Source: Bacteroidales bacterium
GTDB taxonomy: Bacteria; Bacteroidota; Bacteroidia; Bacteroidales; F082
DNA length: 64,000 nucleotides
Reading direction: 5' to 3'
Assembly (NCBI GenBank): GCA_017394865.1
Contig: JAFPWT010000018.1
Span: 1 to 64,000, forward strand
Part shown: positions 8,394-18,066 of the stretch, in pieces
Numbering within the stretch: the stretch's first letter is position 1
Layout: each line of letters begins with the position of its first letter
Position numbers and translations under genes: made by a program
The notes under the pieces: model-generated
Database searches by the model: none
Seen by the model: only the letters and a program-made list of their open reading frames with translations
What the model was told of the DNA's origin: nothing

Positions 8394-9661
8394 TGGATCA
8401 GCGGCAGTACTTTTTCGAGTTGGATGCTATGTGAGCCTTTGACAAGGATGGTGCGGCCTTCTACAGGGTGTTGTTCGAGATAGGCTACAAGGTCGTTGAC
8501 GGTGGCAAAGGTCAGATAGTCGGGGTTGTCGTTATATTGGCTGAAGCAGGGACCTACAAGGTAAACCTGACGGAAGCCCAGGGTCTTGAGCAGGTCAAGG
8601 ATGGTGCGGTGCTCCTGTTCTGAGGCCTCGCCGAGTTCGCGCATGTCGCCTAAGATCGGCAGGGCTTTGTCGCCGCAGATGTTGCTGAAGTTCCTGACGG
8701 AGGCATTCATGCTTGTGGGGTTGGCGTTATAGGCATCCATAATGATGCGGTTCTTGCCCGTGATCACCTGAGAGCGGCTGTTGGTAGGCTGGTAGCTCTC
8801 AAGTGCTGTTATGATGTCGTCGTCGCTTACGCCGAAGTAGCGTCCCACGGCGATGGCGGCGGCCACGTTCTCGAAGTTATAGCTGCCCACCAGATGGGTC
8901 TGTACGGTATGTCCTTCCCAGATCACCGAGAGGTAGGGGTCGCATGAGCCAGGTTTCACCACGCAGTCGGTGTTGCCAGTGCCGTAGGTATGTCGGTTTA
9001 GCGTTTTTGAAAGATCCATCAGCAGATCGTTGTCGCCGTTGACGAAGGCCATCTTTCCGTTGGCTTTGAGGTTGTCGTACAACTCGTTTTTGGTCTTGAT
9101 GACGCCTTCGAAGCTTCCGAAGCCTTCGAGGTGGGCCTTGCCAATGTTGGTGATGATGCCATAGTCGGGGCAGGCGAGGTTGGCGAGGGTTTTGATCTCG
9201 CCGGGGTGGTTAGCGCCCATCTCTACCACGGCAAACTCGGTGTCGGGAGTGATGCGTAGCAGGGTAAGCGGCACGCCGATGTGATTGTTGAAGTTTCCTT
9301 GGGTGTAGATGGTGCGGTATTTACGGCTCAGCACGGCGGATACCAGTTCCTTGGTGGTGGTCTTGCCGTTGGTGCCGGTGATGGACAGCACTTTGAGGTG
9401 TTTCATCGTCAGGCGGTGAAACATGGCGAGTCCTTGCAGGGCTTCCAGGCTGTCTTTGACTTTGACGATGCGCGGGTGGTCGGGTAGTGAAGGGCGGTCG
9501 GCCACCACGAGGCTGGCGATGCCTGCTTCGGCGACTTCCAAGGCGAAGTCATTGCCATCGAAACGCTCGCCTTTTAAAGCGAAAAACACCGACGCAGGCT
9601 CGATGTTCCTGCTGTCGGTGCTTACCTTGTATGATTTGCAGTAATGCTCGTAGATTGACAT
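8390..9661 (-). CDS. murF: UDP-N-acetylmuramoyl-tripeptide--D-alanyl-D-alanine ligase
   Basis: 423 aa. The Mur-ligase P-loop SITGTNGKTTTKEL lies at about residues 91-104. VEMGANHPGEI, ITNIGKAHLEGFGS and MDAYNANPTSM are MurF-specific motifs. The enzyme adds D-Ala-D-Ala to the UDP-MurNAc tripeptide in the cytoplasm. It starts 2 bp after the gldJ stop and overlaps anmK by 4 bp. The position after gldJ is seen in other T9SS-bearing Bacteroidota, from memory of Flavobacterium. It lies far from a dcw cluster, at least within this window. Confidence 0.95.
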   Translation of the reverse strand: MSIYEHYCKSYKVSTDSRNIEPASVFFALKGERFDGNDFALEVAEAGIASLVVADRPSLPDHPRIVKVKDSLEALQGLAMFHRLTMKHLKVLSITGTNGKTTTKELVSAVLSRKYRTIYTQGNFNNHIGVPLTLLRITPDTEFAVVEMGANHPGEIKTLANLACPDYGIITNIGKAHLEGFGSFEGVIKTKNELYDNLKANGKMAFVNGDNDLLMDLSKTLNRHTYGTGNTDCVVKPGSCDPYLSVIWEGHTVQTHLVGSYNFENVAAAIAVGRYFGVSDDDIITALESYQPTNSRSQVITGKNRIIMDAYNANPTSMNASVRNFSNICGDKALPILGDMRELGEASEQEHRTILDLLKTLGFRQVYLVGPCFSQYNDNPDYLTFATVNDLVAYLEQHPVEGRTILVKGSHSIQLEKVLPLIQ

Positions 9662-9663
9662 GC

Positions 9664-11160
9664 TTATTTAGAGAAGGAGCTTCCCACCTTGTTCATCGCG
9701 CAGCGGAAGCCGATGGAGGCTGATGACTGATTCTGGTTGAGATAGCGCCTGTTGCCTGGGCTCAGGTAGTAGGGACCGTCGGCCCATGAGCCGCCTTTGT
9801 ACACTCTCGACTCGTCGTTGATGAGGGTGGTGCCGGGGCTGTCGTTGGTGGCGTAGTCGTACATGTCCTTGGTGAAGCTCTTCTGATCCTCCTGAGTGTC
9901 GGTCCAGCTGCTTCTGATGGATGACATGTAGTCACCGTCGACGTAGTTGGAGTTGAAGGAGGTGCGGTAGTTCTGACGTTTGGCAGCTTCTTCCTGTGAG
10001 ATGGGCTCAGTCCTGATACGACCGAGGGAGTCTTTGGCTGCGATGAAGCCGTCTTCGTCGCGAACCTTTTGGGTGAAGATGTTGCCACGGAATGGGCTAT
10101 AGTCGGCCACATCCTCAGGACTCAGCGGACGATAGACGTCGGCAACCCATTCGGAGACGTTGCCTGCCATGTTATACAGACCGTAGTCGTTGGGCCAGTA
10201 GGATCCTACAGGAGCGGGCAGAGCGGCACCATCGTTGAGGTTGCCTGCGACACCCATGTAGTTACCGGGGCCGAGTTTGAAGTTAGCCAAGAAGCTACCA
10301 CGGTATTTCTTGCTATCGGTGCGGAGACCGTCGCCGTTCCAAGGATATACTTTGCGTTGTGCGATGATTTCATTGTTGGTGTTGCCGATCAGACCGACGG
10401 CGGCATATTCCCATTCAGCTTCCGTGGGAAGACGGTAGGAGGGAAGTAAGATACCGTCAGACATATTGACGTTACGGATGCCGTCACCGTCCTGTTTGCT
10501 GAGGTCTTTCTTGCCGTTCCTCACATTGCCGATATATTGTCCGGCAAGGTATGCATCGGTGTTGAAGTTCTCTTCATCCCGCTGGTTGGGATCCCAGTCA
10601 AGCACGCCCGCCTTGATGAGCATCAGCTCGTTCACGCGGTCGGTACGCCATGAGCAGTAGTCGTTGGCTTGTACCCATGAAACGCCAACCACAGGATAGT
10701 CATTATAGGAAGGATGTCTGAAATACACCTCGATCATCGGCTCGTTATAGGTCAAGCGGCCACGCCATACCAGTGTGTCGGGCAAGGCATTGCGCACCAC
10801 CATGGGGTAGCTCTGACCATAGACACGGCTCAGCCAGTAGATGTACTCACGATAGTCCACGTTGCTGACCTCGGTGCGGTCGATCAGGAACGACGGCACA
10901 GTCACTCTGCGGGGACTGTTGTCCCAACTATATGTTACATTGTCAGTAGTGCCACCCATGACGAAAGTGCCACCTTCAATAAAAACGAGGCCGGGACCGA
11001 TTTGCTGTTCGTTGATATCGGTAACCTCAAAACCTCCGTTGTTGGGGTCGTTGTAAGCCCATCCAGTAGTTCTGGAAGTCTGTTTATGACAAGAGGTGAA
11101 AATCATGCCTGCCGCAATAAGGCAGACGGCTAAAGTCTTGAATCCTAATTTGATTTTCAT
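9664..11160 (-). CDS. gldJ: Gliding motility / T9SS lipoprotein GldJ
   Basis: 498 aa with a signal peptide and lipobox ending FTSC, followed by a formylglycine-generating-enzyme (sulfatase-modifying factor) fold. The stretch TGWAYNDPNNGGFEV, then GPGLVFIEGGTFVMGG, ALPDTLVWRGRLTYNE and RHPSYNDYPVVGVSW matches the GldJ branch rather than GldK. GldJ is a periplasm-facing outer-membrane lipoprotein needed for gliding and for stability of the T9SS GldK ring, probably without enzyme activity. It is divergent from porU and heads the gldJ-murF-anmK operon. Lack of gliding genes elsewhere in the window means motility cannot be claimed. Confidence 0.88.
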   Translation of the reverse strand: MKIKLGFKTLAVCLIAAGMIFTSCHKQTSRTTGWAYNDPNNGGFEVTDINEQQIGPGLVFIEGGTFVMGGTTDNVTYSWDNSPRRVTVPSFLIDRTEVSNVDYREYIYWLSRVYGQSYPMVVRNALPDTLVWRGRLTYNEPMIEVYFRHPSYNDYPVVGVSWVQANDYCSWRTDRVNELMLIKAGVLDWDPNQRDEENFNTDAYLAGQYIGNVRNGKKDLSKQDGDGIRNVNMSDGILLPSYRLPTEAEWEYAAVGLIGNTNNEIIAQRKVYPWNGDGLRTDSKKYRGSFLANFKLGPGNYMGVAGNLNDGAALPAPVGSYWPNDYGLYNMAGNVSEWVADVYRPLSPEDVADYSPFRGNIFTQKVRDEDGFIAAKDSLGRIRTEPISQEEAAKRQNYRTSFNSNYVDGDYMSSIRSSWTDTQEDQKSFTKDMYDYATNDSPGTTLINDESRVYKGGSWADGPYYLSPGNRRYLNQNQSSASIGFRCAMNKVGSSFSK

Positions 11161-11216
11161 TGCAGATAAGTGATTTTTGTGCTTTAAAAACTGACTTGTC
11201 GCATTTTTATTGTGTG

Positions 11217-11224
11217 CAAAATTA
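11217..11224 (-). promoter_or_regulatory. -7 promoter box for gldJ
   Basis: TAATTTTG on the minus strand, followed by C, matches TAnnTTTG about 57 nt before the gldJ ATG. No clear -33 element is seen. For divergent porU only a weaker candidate, TATTTTCG at 11277-11284, is present. Confidence 0.5.
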
Positions 11225-11311
11225 CATTTTTTTCTTTTTCGCCGTGAAATACACCTAAAAAATAATAAAAAAGCCGTATTTTCGTTCCTTCAAAATACAG
11301 ATGTCTTTCTT

Positions 11312-14300
11312 ATGGTTCGTAAAATATTTTATCTTTTAACATTTTTGTTGTTTTCTGTTGCGTTGAGCGCATCCAACTCGGTGCTCTCTACCGGAAAATG
11401 GTATAAGGTGGGGGTGTCGGAGACGGGCATCTATAAGCTGACGTACACCGACCTCTCGTCGCTGGGCATCGACGTAGATCATGCCGATCCCAGAAACATC
11501 CGCCTTTTCCATAATGGCGGTGGCGTGCTTGGTGAACTGAATGCCCAGCCGCGTTACAATGACCTGGTGGAGATCCCAGTGGTGGTGTATGGCGAGAACG
11601 ACGGAAAGTTCGATAGCGGCGATTACATCCTTTTTTACGCCCGCGGACCGGTCGTATGGAACTATGATAACACACTGCAGTCATATGTGCATACCCCGAA
11701 TGACTACGACGACTATGCTTATGTGTTCATCACCGTTGATCAGGGGAGGGGTAAACGCATCCAGACGAGTTCATCGCTTCCCTCCAATGCAGATGTGATC
11801 GTTACGGAATTTCTTGATCATCAGTTGTATAACAAGGATATTTACAATATCATCAACGGCGGAAGAACCTATTATGGCGATATCATCGAAGGTAATGGAT
11901 CGATAACAGCAAGTTTCGATTTTCCGAATGCCCATACAAACCGCACCTGCACGGTCAGTGCCGATATGGCGGGACGTAATTTCAATCCGGCGAGCTTTAA
12001 GCTTCTTGTGAATGGGACGTTGCATAAGACCTTCAACATCACCACTACCACATCGAGCTCACAAAATGCGTTTGCCTATGCCGCTTCTGGAACAGTTTCA
12101 GCTCCGGTGTCGGGCGACGGGATCAACGTGACGCTTGAACATGTTGGTGTGCCAGGGACTACTTCCATCGGTTATGTGAATTACGTGTCGGTCAATGCAT
12201 GGCGGTCGCTCGTCTTTACCAGTCCGGAGATGCTTTTCCGCAATCCGGAGGCTTCCGATGCGGCAAAGGTATACCGTTATCAGCTTTCTGGAGCCACTTC
12301 GTCGACGCAGGTATGGGATGTCACTGATCCTACCAATCCAGTTCGTGTCGAAGGTCAGCTTTCTGGCTCCGTATTTGGGTTCAATGTCAGAGGTGCTGTC
12401 GACAACGATTTCGTTGCTTTCAACGGCGCTACCTACCATAGCCCTGAACTTGTTGGCGAGGTGCCCAACCAGAACCTTCATGGCGACTTGGGCTACGACT
12501 ATCTCATGGTGGTCTATCCCGACTTTCTGGAGCAGGCCGAGCGTCTGAAAGCCATCCATGCAGTGTATGACCCCGACCTGAACATCAAGATTGTTACGCC
12601 TGAACAGATCTATAACGAATTCTCCTGTGGCGCCGTCGATGTGTCGGCCATCCGCGACTATTGCCGGATGCTTTATCACACCGACCGCCCGTTGCGTTAT
12701 CTGCTTTTGTTTGGCGATGCTTCATTCGACTATAAAAACCGTAACGGCATGGCTACTTTCGTCCCGACATACGAGGCCATGCAGGCGACTAGCATTCTCT
12801 CCAGTGTGGTCACTGACGACTATTTCAGTTTCATGGATGATGACGAAGGAGCCTTGAATAACTCTCTGCCAGACATCGGAGTGGGCCGTTTCCCGGTCTC
12901 CACGGTGGAGCAAGCCGAACAAGTAGTGACCAAAGTGGAAAACTATCTGGCTGTCAACGAAACCACCATGCAGCCTTGGCGCAACGTCATTACTTTTATG
13001 TGTGATGATGCGGAATCGAACTCGTTCTTGGATAATTCAGAGGAGTTCGTTAACCAAATCAAGACCACTGGCGGTGAGCGTATGGTGGTCGACAAGATTT
13101 ATCTTGACGCTTACGATCAGGAGAACACGCCGAGCGGACAGATCGCCCCTGAAGTCAACCGTGCACTGAACAACCGCATGGAGAAAGGTACCTTGGTGCT
13201 CAACTACATGGGCCATGGCGGCGAAGTGCAGCTCTCTGGCGAACGAATCCTGCAACGTGTGGATGTCAACTCATGGCGCAACGGACCTCAATATCCCCTC
13301 ATGATCACGGGCACCTGCGAGTTCAGCCGCTACGATGACCACACGCGGACTTCGCTGGGCGAATACGCTTTTTTGAACCAATATGGTGGCATGGTGGCCA
13401 TGTTTACCACCTCACGCGCAACTATGGGACCCAGCAACAAAGCCTTCGTCAGGTCGGTTTACGACCATCTCTTTGAAGTTGAGAATGGCAAGCGTATCCG
13501 GCTGGGCGATGTGTACCGTTTGTCGAAACAGGCAGGAAAGACTTTTGAACGGCTTTATGTCTTTTTCGGTGATCCAGCCCTTCGTCTTCCGTTGCCGACA
13601 TGGACGGTCGAAACCACCAGTGTCGCTGATACGATCAAAGCGCTACAACCCGTCACCATCGAGGGCGTCGTCAAAGATGCCAACGGAGCATTGGCCTCTT
13701 CGTTCAACGGTATCGTGTATGTCAGCGTCTACGATAAAGAGATTACCTATACCACCAAAGGGGACGAAGATACTGAACCCCGTGACTTCCAACTCCGGCA
13801 CAGCATCTTGTTCAACGGCAAAACCGAAGTGGTCAACGGACACTTCTCCATCAGTTTCATCGTGCCGCGCGACATCTCTTACCGTTATGGTAGCGGCATG
13901 ATCAGTTACTACGCCACCGATTACCAAAACGATGCATCGGGGCTATTCGAAGATTTCATTATTGGCGGTTTCTATGACGATGCGATACAAGACGAAGACT
14001 CGCCCTTGGTAGAACTCTACATCGATGACGAGATGTTCGTAAGCGGCGGCATCACTGGCAACAGCCCGACCTTGATTGCTTATGTCGAGGATGCCAGTGG
14101 CATCAACACCACCGGCGCTGGCATTGGTCACGATATTGTGGCTACCCTTACCGGTCCTTCCGGAGGAAGTTATGTCCTCAATGACTATTTTGTGTCAGAA
14201 TCCGGAAACCAAGGCAAAGGAACCATCCTTTACAAGATGCCGAATCTGGAAGAGGGCGAATATATCCTCAGTTTGAAAGTGTGGGATATCTATAACAATT

Positions 14301-14653
14301 CAGGTGTTGCCAGCATCACTTTCCGTGTGGTCGACAGCCAGATAATGATGCTTGAAGACCCGCTCTGCTTCCCCAATCCGGTCGTGGGCGAGGCTTATTT
14401 CAGTTTCGGACATAACCAGGTGGGTAATAACATGGATGTTCAGATTAGGATCTTTGACGTGACAGGCCGTCTGGTTGCAGTCTTGAACGAACAGGTGCAA
14501 GGTACTTCGGCCCGTACCAACCCGATCTATTGGAATGGGTGTTCCGCTAATGGCTCAAAGTTGGATTCAGGTATATACGTCTATTGTATAACAGCCATTA
14601 ACGATCAAGGCGAAACGGCTACAATTACCTCTAAATTTATTGTGACTCGATGA
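11312..14653 (+). CDS. porU: Type IX secretion system sortase PorU (C25 peptidase family)
   Basis: 1113 aa from ATG 11312, chosen because it begins a signal peptide (MVRKIFYLLTFLLFS). An in-frame ATG at 11210 would add residues with no signal character. The N-terminal domain has GKWYKVGVSETGIYKL and VPNQNLHG. The C25 peptidase core carries the catalytic pair His635 (MGHGGE) and Cys669 (TGTCEF), 34 residues apart. A T9SS-type C-terminal domain starts at about residue 1019 (CFPNPVVGEAYF) and ends KFIVTR. In Porphyromonas, PorU cuts the sorting domain off cargo and joins the cargo to anionic LPS at the cell surface. Its position next to porV and gldJ agrees. It overlaps a second PorU-like gene by 4 bp. 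Confidence 0.9.
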   Translation: MVRKIFYLLTFLLFSVALSASNSVLSTGKWYKVGVSETGIYKLTYTDLSSLGIDVDHADPRNIRLFHNGGGVLGELNAQPRYNDLVEIPVVVYGENDGKFDSGDYILFYARGPVVWNYDNTLQSYVHTPNDYDDYAYVFITVDQGRGKRIQTSSSLPSNADVIVTEFLDHQLYNKDIYNIINGGRTYYGDIIEGNGSITASFDFPNAHTNRTCTVSADMAGRNFNPASFKLLVNGTLHKTFNITTTTSSSQNAFAYAASGTVSAPVSGDGINVTLEHVGVPGTTSIGYVNYVSVNAWRSLVFTSPEMLFRNPEASDAAKVYRYQLSGATSSTQVWDVTDPTNPVRVEGQLSGSVFGFNVRGAVDNDFVAFNGATYHSPELVGEVPNQNLHGDLGYDYLMVVYPDFLEQAERLKAIHAVYDPDLNIKIVTPEQIYNEFSCGAVDVSAIRDYCRMLYHTDRPLRYLLLFGDASFDYKNRNGMATFVPTYEAMQATSILSSVVTDDYFSFMDDDEGALNNSLPDIGVGRFPVSTVEQAEQVVTKVENYLAVNETTMQPWRNVITFMCDDAESNSFLDNSEEFVNQIKTTGGERMVVDKIYLDAYDQENTPSGQIAPEVNRALNNRMEKGTLVLNYMGHGGEVQLSGERILQRVDVNSWRNGPQYPLMITGTCEFSRYDDHTRTSLGEYAFLNQYGGMVAMFTTSRATMGPSNKAFVRSVYDHLFEVENGKRIRLGDVYRLSKQAGKTFERLYVFFGDPALRLPLPTWTVETTSVADTIKALQPVTIEGVVKDANGALASSFNGIVYVSVYDKEITYTTKGDEDTEPRDFQLRHSILFNGKTEVVNGHFSISFIVPRDISYRYGSGMISYYATDYQNDASGLFEDFIIGGFYDDAIQDEDSPLVELYIDDEMFVSGGITGNSPTLIAYVEDASGINTTGAGIGHDIVATLTGPSGGSYVLNDYFVSESGNQGKGTILYKMPNLEEGEYILSLKVWDIYNNSGVASITFRVVDSQIMMLEDPLCFPNPVVGEAYFSFGHNQVGNNMDVQIRIFDVTGRLVAVLNEQVQGTSARTNPIYWNGCSANGSKLDSGIYVYCITAINDQGETATITSKFIVTR

Positions 14654-17600
14654 AACATAGATCTATAAGATATTTGCTTGCTTTGCTAGGCGTTGCGCTT
14701 ACCAGCCCTGTGTGGTCGCAGTGGACTTCGCATCAGTCGGTGCTGGCCGATCATACGTGGTACAAATTAGGGATCACCGCCGATGGGGTCTATGCTATTG
14801 ATTACGATGCACTTCAGACTTGGGGCATCGATGTGCAGCACATGAATTCCTCCAAGATCCGCTTATACGGCAATGTGCAAGATGTGTTGCCAGAGTCGAA
14901 TGCTGAAACACGGTATGATGATCTTACAGAGGTCGCAATCCAGGTGACGGGAGCTGATGATGGCTCGTTCGACGAAGGCGACCGTATCCTTTTTTATGGG
15001 CAAGGACCCGTGAAACTGACTTGGGTGGATGAAACCCGTTTCCAGTATGAGCGCAATCCCTATTCTGATACGACTTATTATTTCCTTTGTGTTGACAGTG
15101 ACGTCGACGGTCTGCGAATCACCGACATTCAAAGTGTGCCGACCAATGAGACCGCACCGAAAGTCACGTTGTTTCCTGATTGTTATTATCATGAGAGCGA
15201 AGAGCTTTCGCCGTATGCTTCCGGAAGAGTATGGTTTGGCGACCTCTTTTCGCGCATGGACGGCTACAAGGAGTTTCAGATGGATTTTCCTGGATTTTTG
15301 CCCGCATATGGCATGAAAGTCGAGACTAGTGTGATGGGACGATGCAAACCCGCAGCCGCTTATAGTTTGAGTATTAATGGTGAAGTGGTTGCTCATCAGG
15401 ACCTTGCCACTTTTGGCGATCATGAATACGGAAAAATGTATGTCACCGAAGGACTGGCGCATCCAGATACTGAGCAGATCACCCTTCGTTATGAATTTGA
15501 TCCAGGGGACGGCAACCCCATGCTTTTTGTTGATTATTTTGTGCTCGGTTTCTGGCGACAACTTCGCTACAATAACCAGCCAATGGCGTTCAGGATCGTT
15601 TCGTCGGTACTGTTCAGCAGTTTTTCCAAAGTTGAGATTGAAGACGCTGACGCATCGACGGTGTGCTGGGATGTCACAGATCCGCTTCATCCTTTCCATC
15701 AGCTGACAGAGACGTATGCCGATGGCATTTGTTTTGGCGTGGAAGGTCAGACGGAGCGCCGTTATCAGCTGTTTAGCTATGAAGATGTGAATGCTGTGCC
15801 GTCGTGTCGTAAAATCTCTAACCAAAACCTGCATGGGCTGGAACATGCCGAACTGCTCATCATTACTCCGCGAGTGTTTTGGAATCAAGCCCAGGCCCTG
15901 GCGGATTTCCATGTTGAAAATGATAACATGGAGTGTGTGGTTGTCGACGTCAGTGAGGTTTACAATGAATTTAGCACAGGCAAGACAGATCCAACGGCTA
16001 TCCGCGATATGATCAGGATGCTGTATCTTCGCAGCGAGGGACAGCTTAAATACGTCCTTCTGCTTGGAAAAGGCACCCACGATTACAGGAACATCAAAGG
16101 GGTTGGCAACAACTTCATGCCTACTTATGAGACCAGGTACAGCCCTTGTTCGGAGGTGGCTTCCATGTGTTCCGACGACTATTTCGCGCTGATGGATGTC
16201 GATGAAGGCGACAACTGTGACGGCAAGGTCGATCTGGGGGTGGGCCGCATCCCGATCACCACGCCGGAACAGGGCGACGCTGTCATGGCAAAAATCAGAC
16301 ATTACACAGATCTTGATGCAACGCATGGCCCATGGAAGAACAACCATCTGCTCATGGCGGACAACGACACGAAACTATATCCCACATATGCCGAGTTCCT
16401 CGGTAGCATTATCGATACTGCCTGCCCAGCTGTTACATTGAAGAAACTTTATCTCGATTCCTATCCGGTGGTGACCACCCCGTCGGGAGTCCGCGCACCG
16501 CTTGCCCACCAGGCTTTGATGGATTATTTTGACGAGGGTTTTGAGGTCTTGAGCTATACCGGACATGGTGGCATAAAGAACCTGAGCGGTGAGTGGGTGC
16601 TAGCCCTCTCCGATATCCTTTCGCTGTCCAATTACGACAAGTTGCCTTTCATTCACACTGCTACTTGCGAATTCAGCAAGTTCGACAAGCCTGATGTGGT
16701 TTCAGGCGGAGAGTTGCTGCTGTTGAATGCTAATGGCGGTGCTATCGCATTGTATACCACGATGCGGCCTACGCAGCCAATGACCAACCAAATGATGTCG
16801 CGCTCAGTGTCGACTCACCTGTATGATAAAATCGATGGACAAAGTTTGCGTTTTGGCGATTTCTACCGAATAGCGAAGTCCGATCCACTATATTACAGAA
16901 AGGCAAATATGGTTTATGTCCTGATGGGTGATCCGGCATTGCGTATGTCATATCCTACACATTCGGTAGAGACGGAAGAAATCTACGGCGATGACTTGGT
17001 TACGGTAAAGGGGCGTATTCTCGATGCTGATGGCGCGTTTGACTCGCAATTCAACGGCGTTCTTGACGTGAGACTCTATGACCAGAAATCGCAGTACACG
17101 ACGCTGGGACAGTACGATATGCCGATTGATTATGCCTATTACAATGACGTGCTCTTCGAAGGGAAAGCCAGTGTCACCGATGGGCGGTTTGAGTTGGAGA
17201 TTCCTTTGCCTGCTACGGTAAGTCAGGGAGATGAGTTGACTCGTGTGAGCTACTATGCGTATGACTCCATCCGTAAAGTCGATGCCAACGGCGTTTATGA
17301 CGGGCTCCAACTGAATATTCCTTCCGAGATTGTCGACAATCAAGGCCCTGATATCCGGCTTTATTGGAACACTCCTGAGTTTGAGAGTGGCGACACGGTG
17401 GCTCCCGTCGGCACCCTTTATGCCGATCTCTACGATGAACACGGCATCTACCACTACAACATAAGCATTGGGCGCGATATTGTGATGAAGAGTAACATCG
17501 CTGAATACAACAACCGGATCATGAACGACCGCTATGAACCTGTCCTCGACGACTATCGACGGGGACGTATCACCATCCCCTTTGGTGAGATGGAGAGTGG

Positions 17601-17988
17601 CATTTATGAGTTCTCCCTGAAAGCTTGGGACACCTGGAACAACCCGACGGAGGTGGAAATAGTGGTGGTGGTGGAACGGAATAAGCTGCTGGCGCAGATC
17701 AAGTCGTTCCCCAATCCGTTTGAAGACGAGGTGTTTTTCTCGTTTGTCGACGGTGAGATGACGGAGGATCTGGAGGTTACCCTTGAGATTTTCGATGTGA
17801 TGGGCCGCCGTGTGGCTACAATTCATGAACAGACCTCCTCGGTGATAGGCGAAGTCCCACTGATCCGTTGGGATGGTCGGGCCGATGGTGGACATGTGTT
17901 ACGTCCTGGCGTCTATGCTTATAAATTAAACGTCACGGACTCAAAGGGAAAGACTCGGACGGTGACACACCGGATGATCAAAAAATAA
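14650..17988 (+). CDS. Second PorU-like C25-family sortase (tandem paralogue)
   Basis: 1112 aa, overlapping porU by ATGA. A signal peptide ends near VWSQ. The layout is colinear with the preceding gene: HTWYKLGITADGVYAI at the N-terminus, then ISNQNLHG, catalytic His639 (TGHGGI) and Cys673 (TATCEF), and a C-terminal domain from about residue 1020 (FPNPFEDEVFF) ending HRMIKK. The sequences have diverged clearly, so this is an old tandem duplication. Both copies keep the dyad and are probably active. It may process a different cargo set, use another acceptor or form a complex with PorU. Which of the two is the functional counterpart of Porphyromonas PorU cannot be settled from sequence by eye. 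Confidence 0.85.
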   Translation: MKHRSIRYLLALLGVALTSPVWSQWTSHQSVLADHTWYKLGITADGVYAIDYDALQTWGIDVQHMNSSKIRLYGNVQDVLPESNAETRYDDLTEVAIQVTGADDGSFDEGDRILFYGQGPVKLTWVDETRFQYERNPYSDTTYYFLCVDSDVDGLRITDIQSVPTNETAPKVTLFPDCYYHESEELSPYASGRVWFGDLFSRMDGYKEFQMDFPGFLPAYGMKVETSVMGRCKPAAAYSLSINGEVVAHQDLATFGDHEYGKMYVTEGLAHPDTEQITLRYEFDPGDGNPMLFVDYFVLGFWRQLRYNNQPMAFRIVSSVLFSSFSKVEIEDADASTVCWDVTDPLHPFHQLTETYADGICFGVEGQTERRYQLFSYEDVNAVPSCRKISNQNLHGLEHAELLIITPRVFWNQAQALADFHVENDNMECVVVDVSEVYNEFSTGKTDPTAIRDMIRMLYLRSEGQLKYVLLLGKGTHDYRNIKGVGNNFMPTYETRYSPCSEVASMCSDDYFALMDVDEGDNCDGKVDLGVGRIPITTPEQGDAVMAKIRHYTDLDATHGPWKNNHLLMADNDTKLYPTYAEFLGSIIDTACPAVTLKKLYLDSYPVVTTPSGVRAPLAHQALMDYFDEGFEVLSYTGHGGIKNLSGEWVLALSDILSLSNYDKLPFIHTATCEFSKFDKPDVVSGGELLLLNANGGAIALYTTMRPTQPMTNQMMSRSVSTHLYDKIDGQSLRFGDFYRIAKSDPLYYRKANMVYVLMGDPALRMSYPTHSVETEEIYGDDLVTVKGRILDADGAFDSQFNGVLDVRLYDQKSQYTTLGQYDMPIDYAYYNDVLFEGKASVTDGRFELEIPLPATVSQGDELTRVSYYAYDSIRKVDANGVYDGLQLNIPSEIVDNQGPDIRLYWNTPEFESGDTVAPVGTLYADLYDEHGIYHYNISIGRDIVMKSNIAEYNNRIMNDRYEPVLDDYRRGRITIPFGEMESGIYEFSLKAWDTWNNPTEVEIVVVVERNKLLAQIKSFPNPFEDEVFFSFVDGEMTEDLEVTLEIFDVMGRRVATIHEQTSSVIGEVPLIRWDGRADGGHVLRPGVYAYKLNVTDSKGKTRTVTHRMIKK

Positions 17989-18028
17989 AAAAAAGTTCGA
18001 GGACATAATAATTCAAAGAGTTTATCGT

Positions 18029-18036
18029 TATTTTTG
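18029..18036 (+). promoter_or_regulatory. -7 promoter box for porV
   Basis: TATTTTTG followed by C matches TAnnTTTG and lies 31 nt upstream of the porV ATG. It suggests that porV can be transcribed separately from the two sortase genes. Confidence 0.55.
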
Positions 18037-18066
18037 CATGTTGTTATATAATAATTTTTCAATCGT

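Noticed and set aside
14863-16347. 494-codon minus-strand frame inside the second sortase gene
   Set aside because: The catalytic motifs and full-length colinearity of the plus-strand sortase show which strand codes. The antisense translation has no signal or motif.
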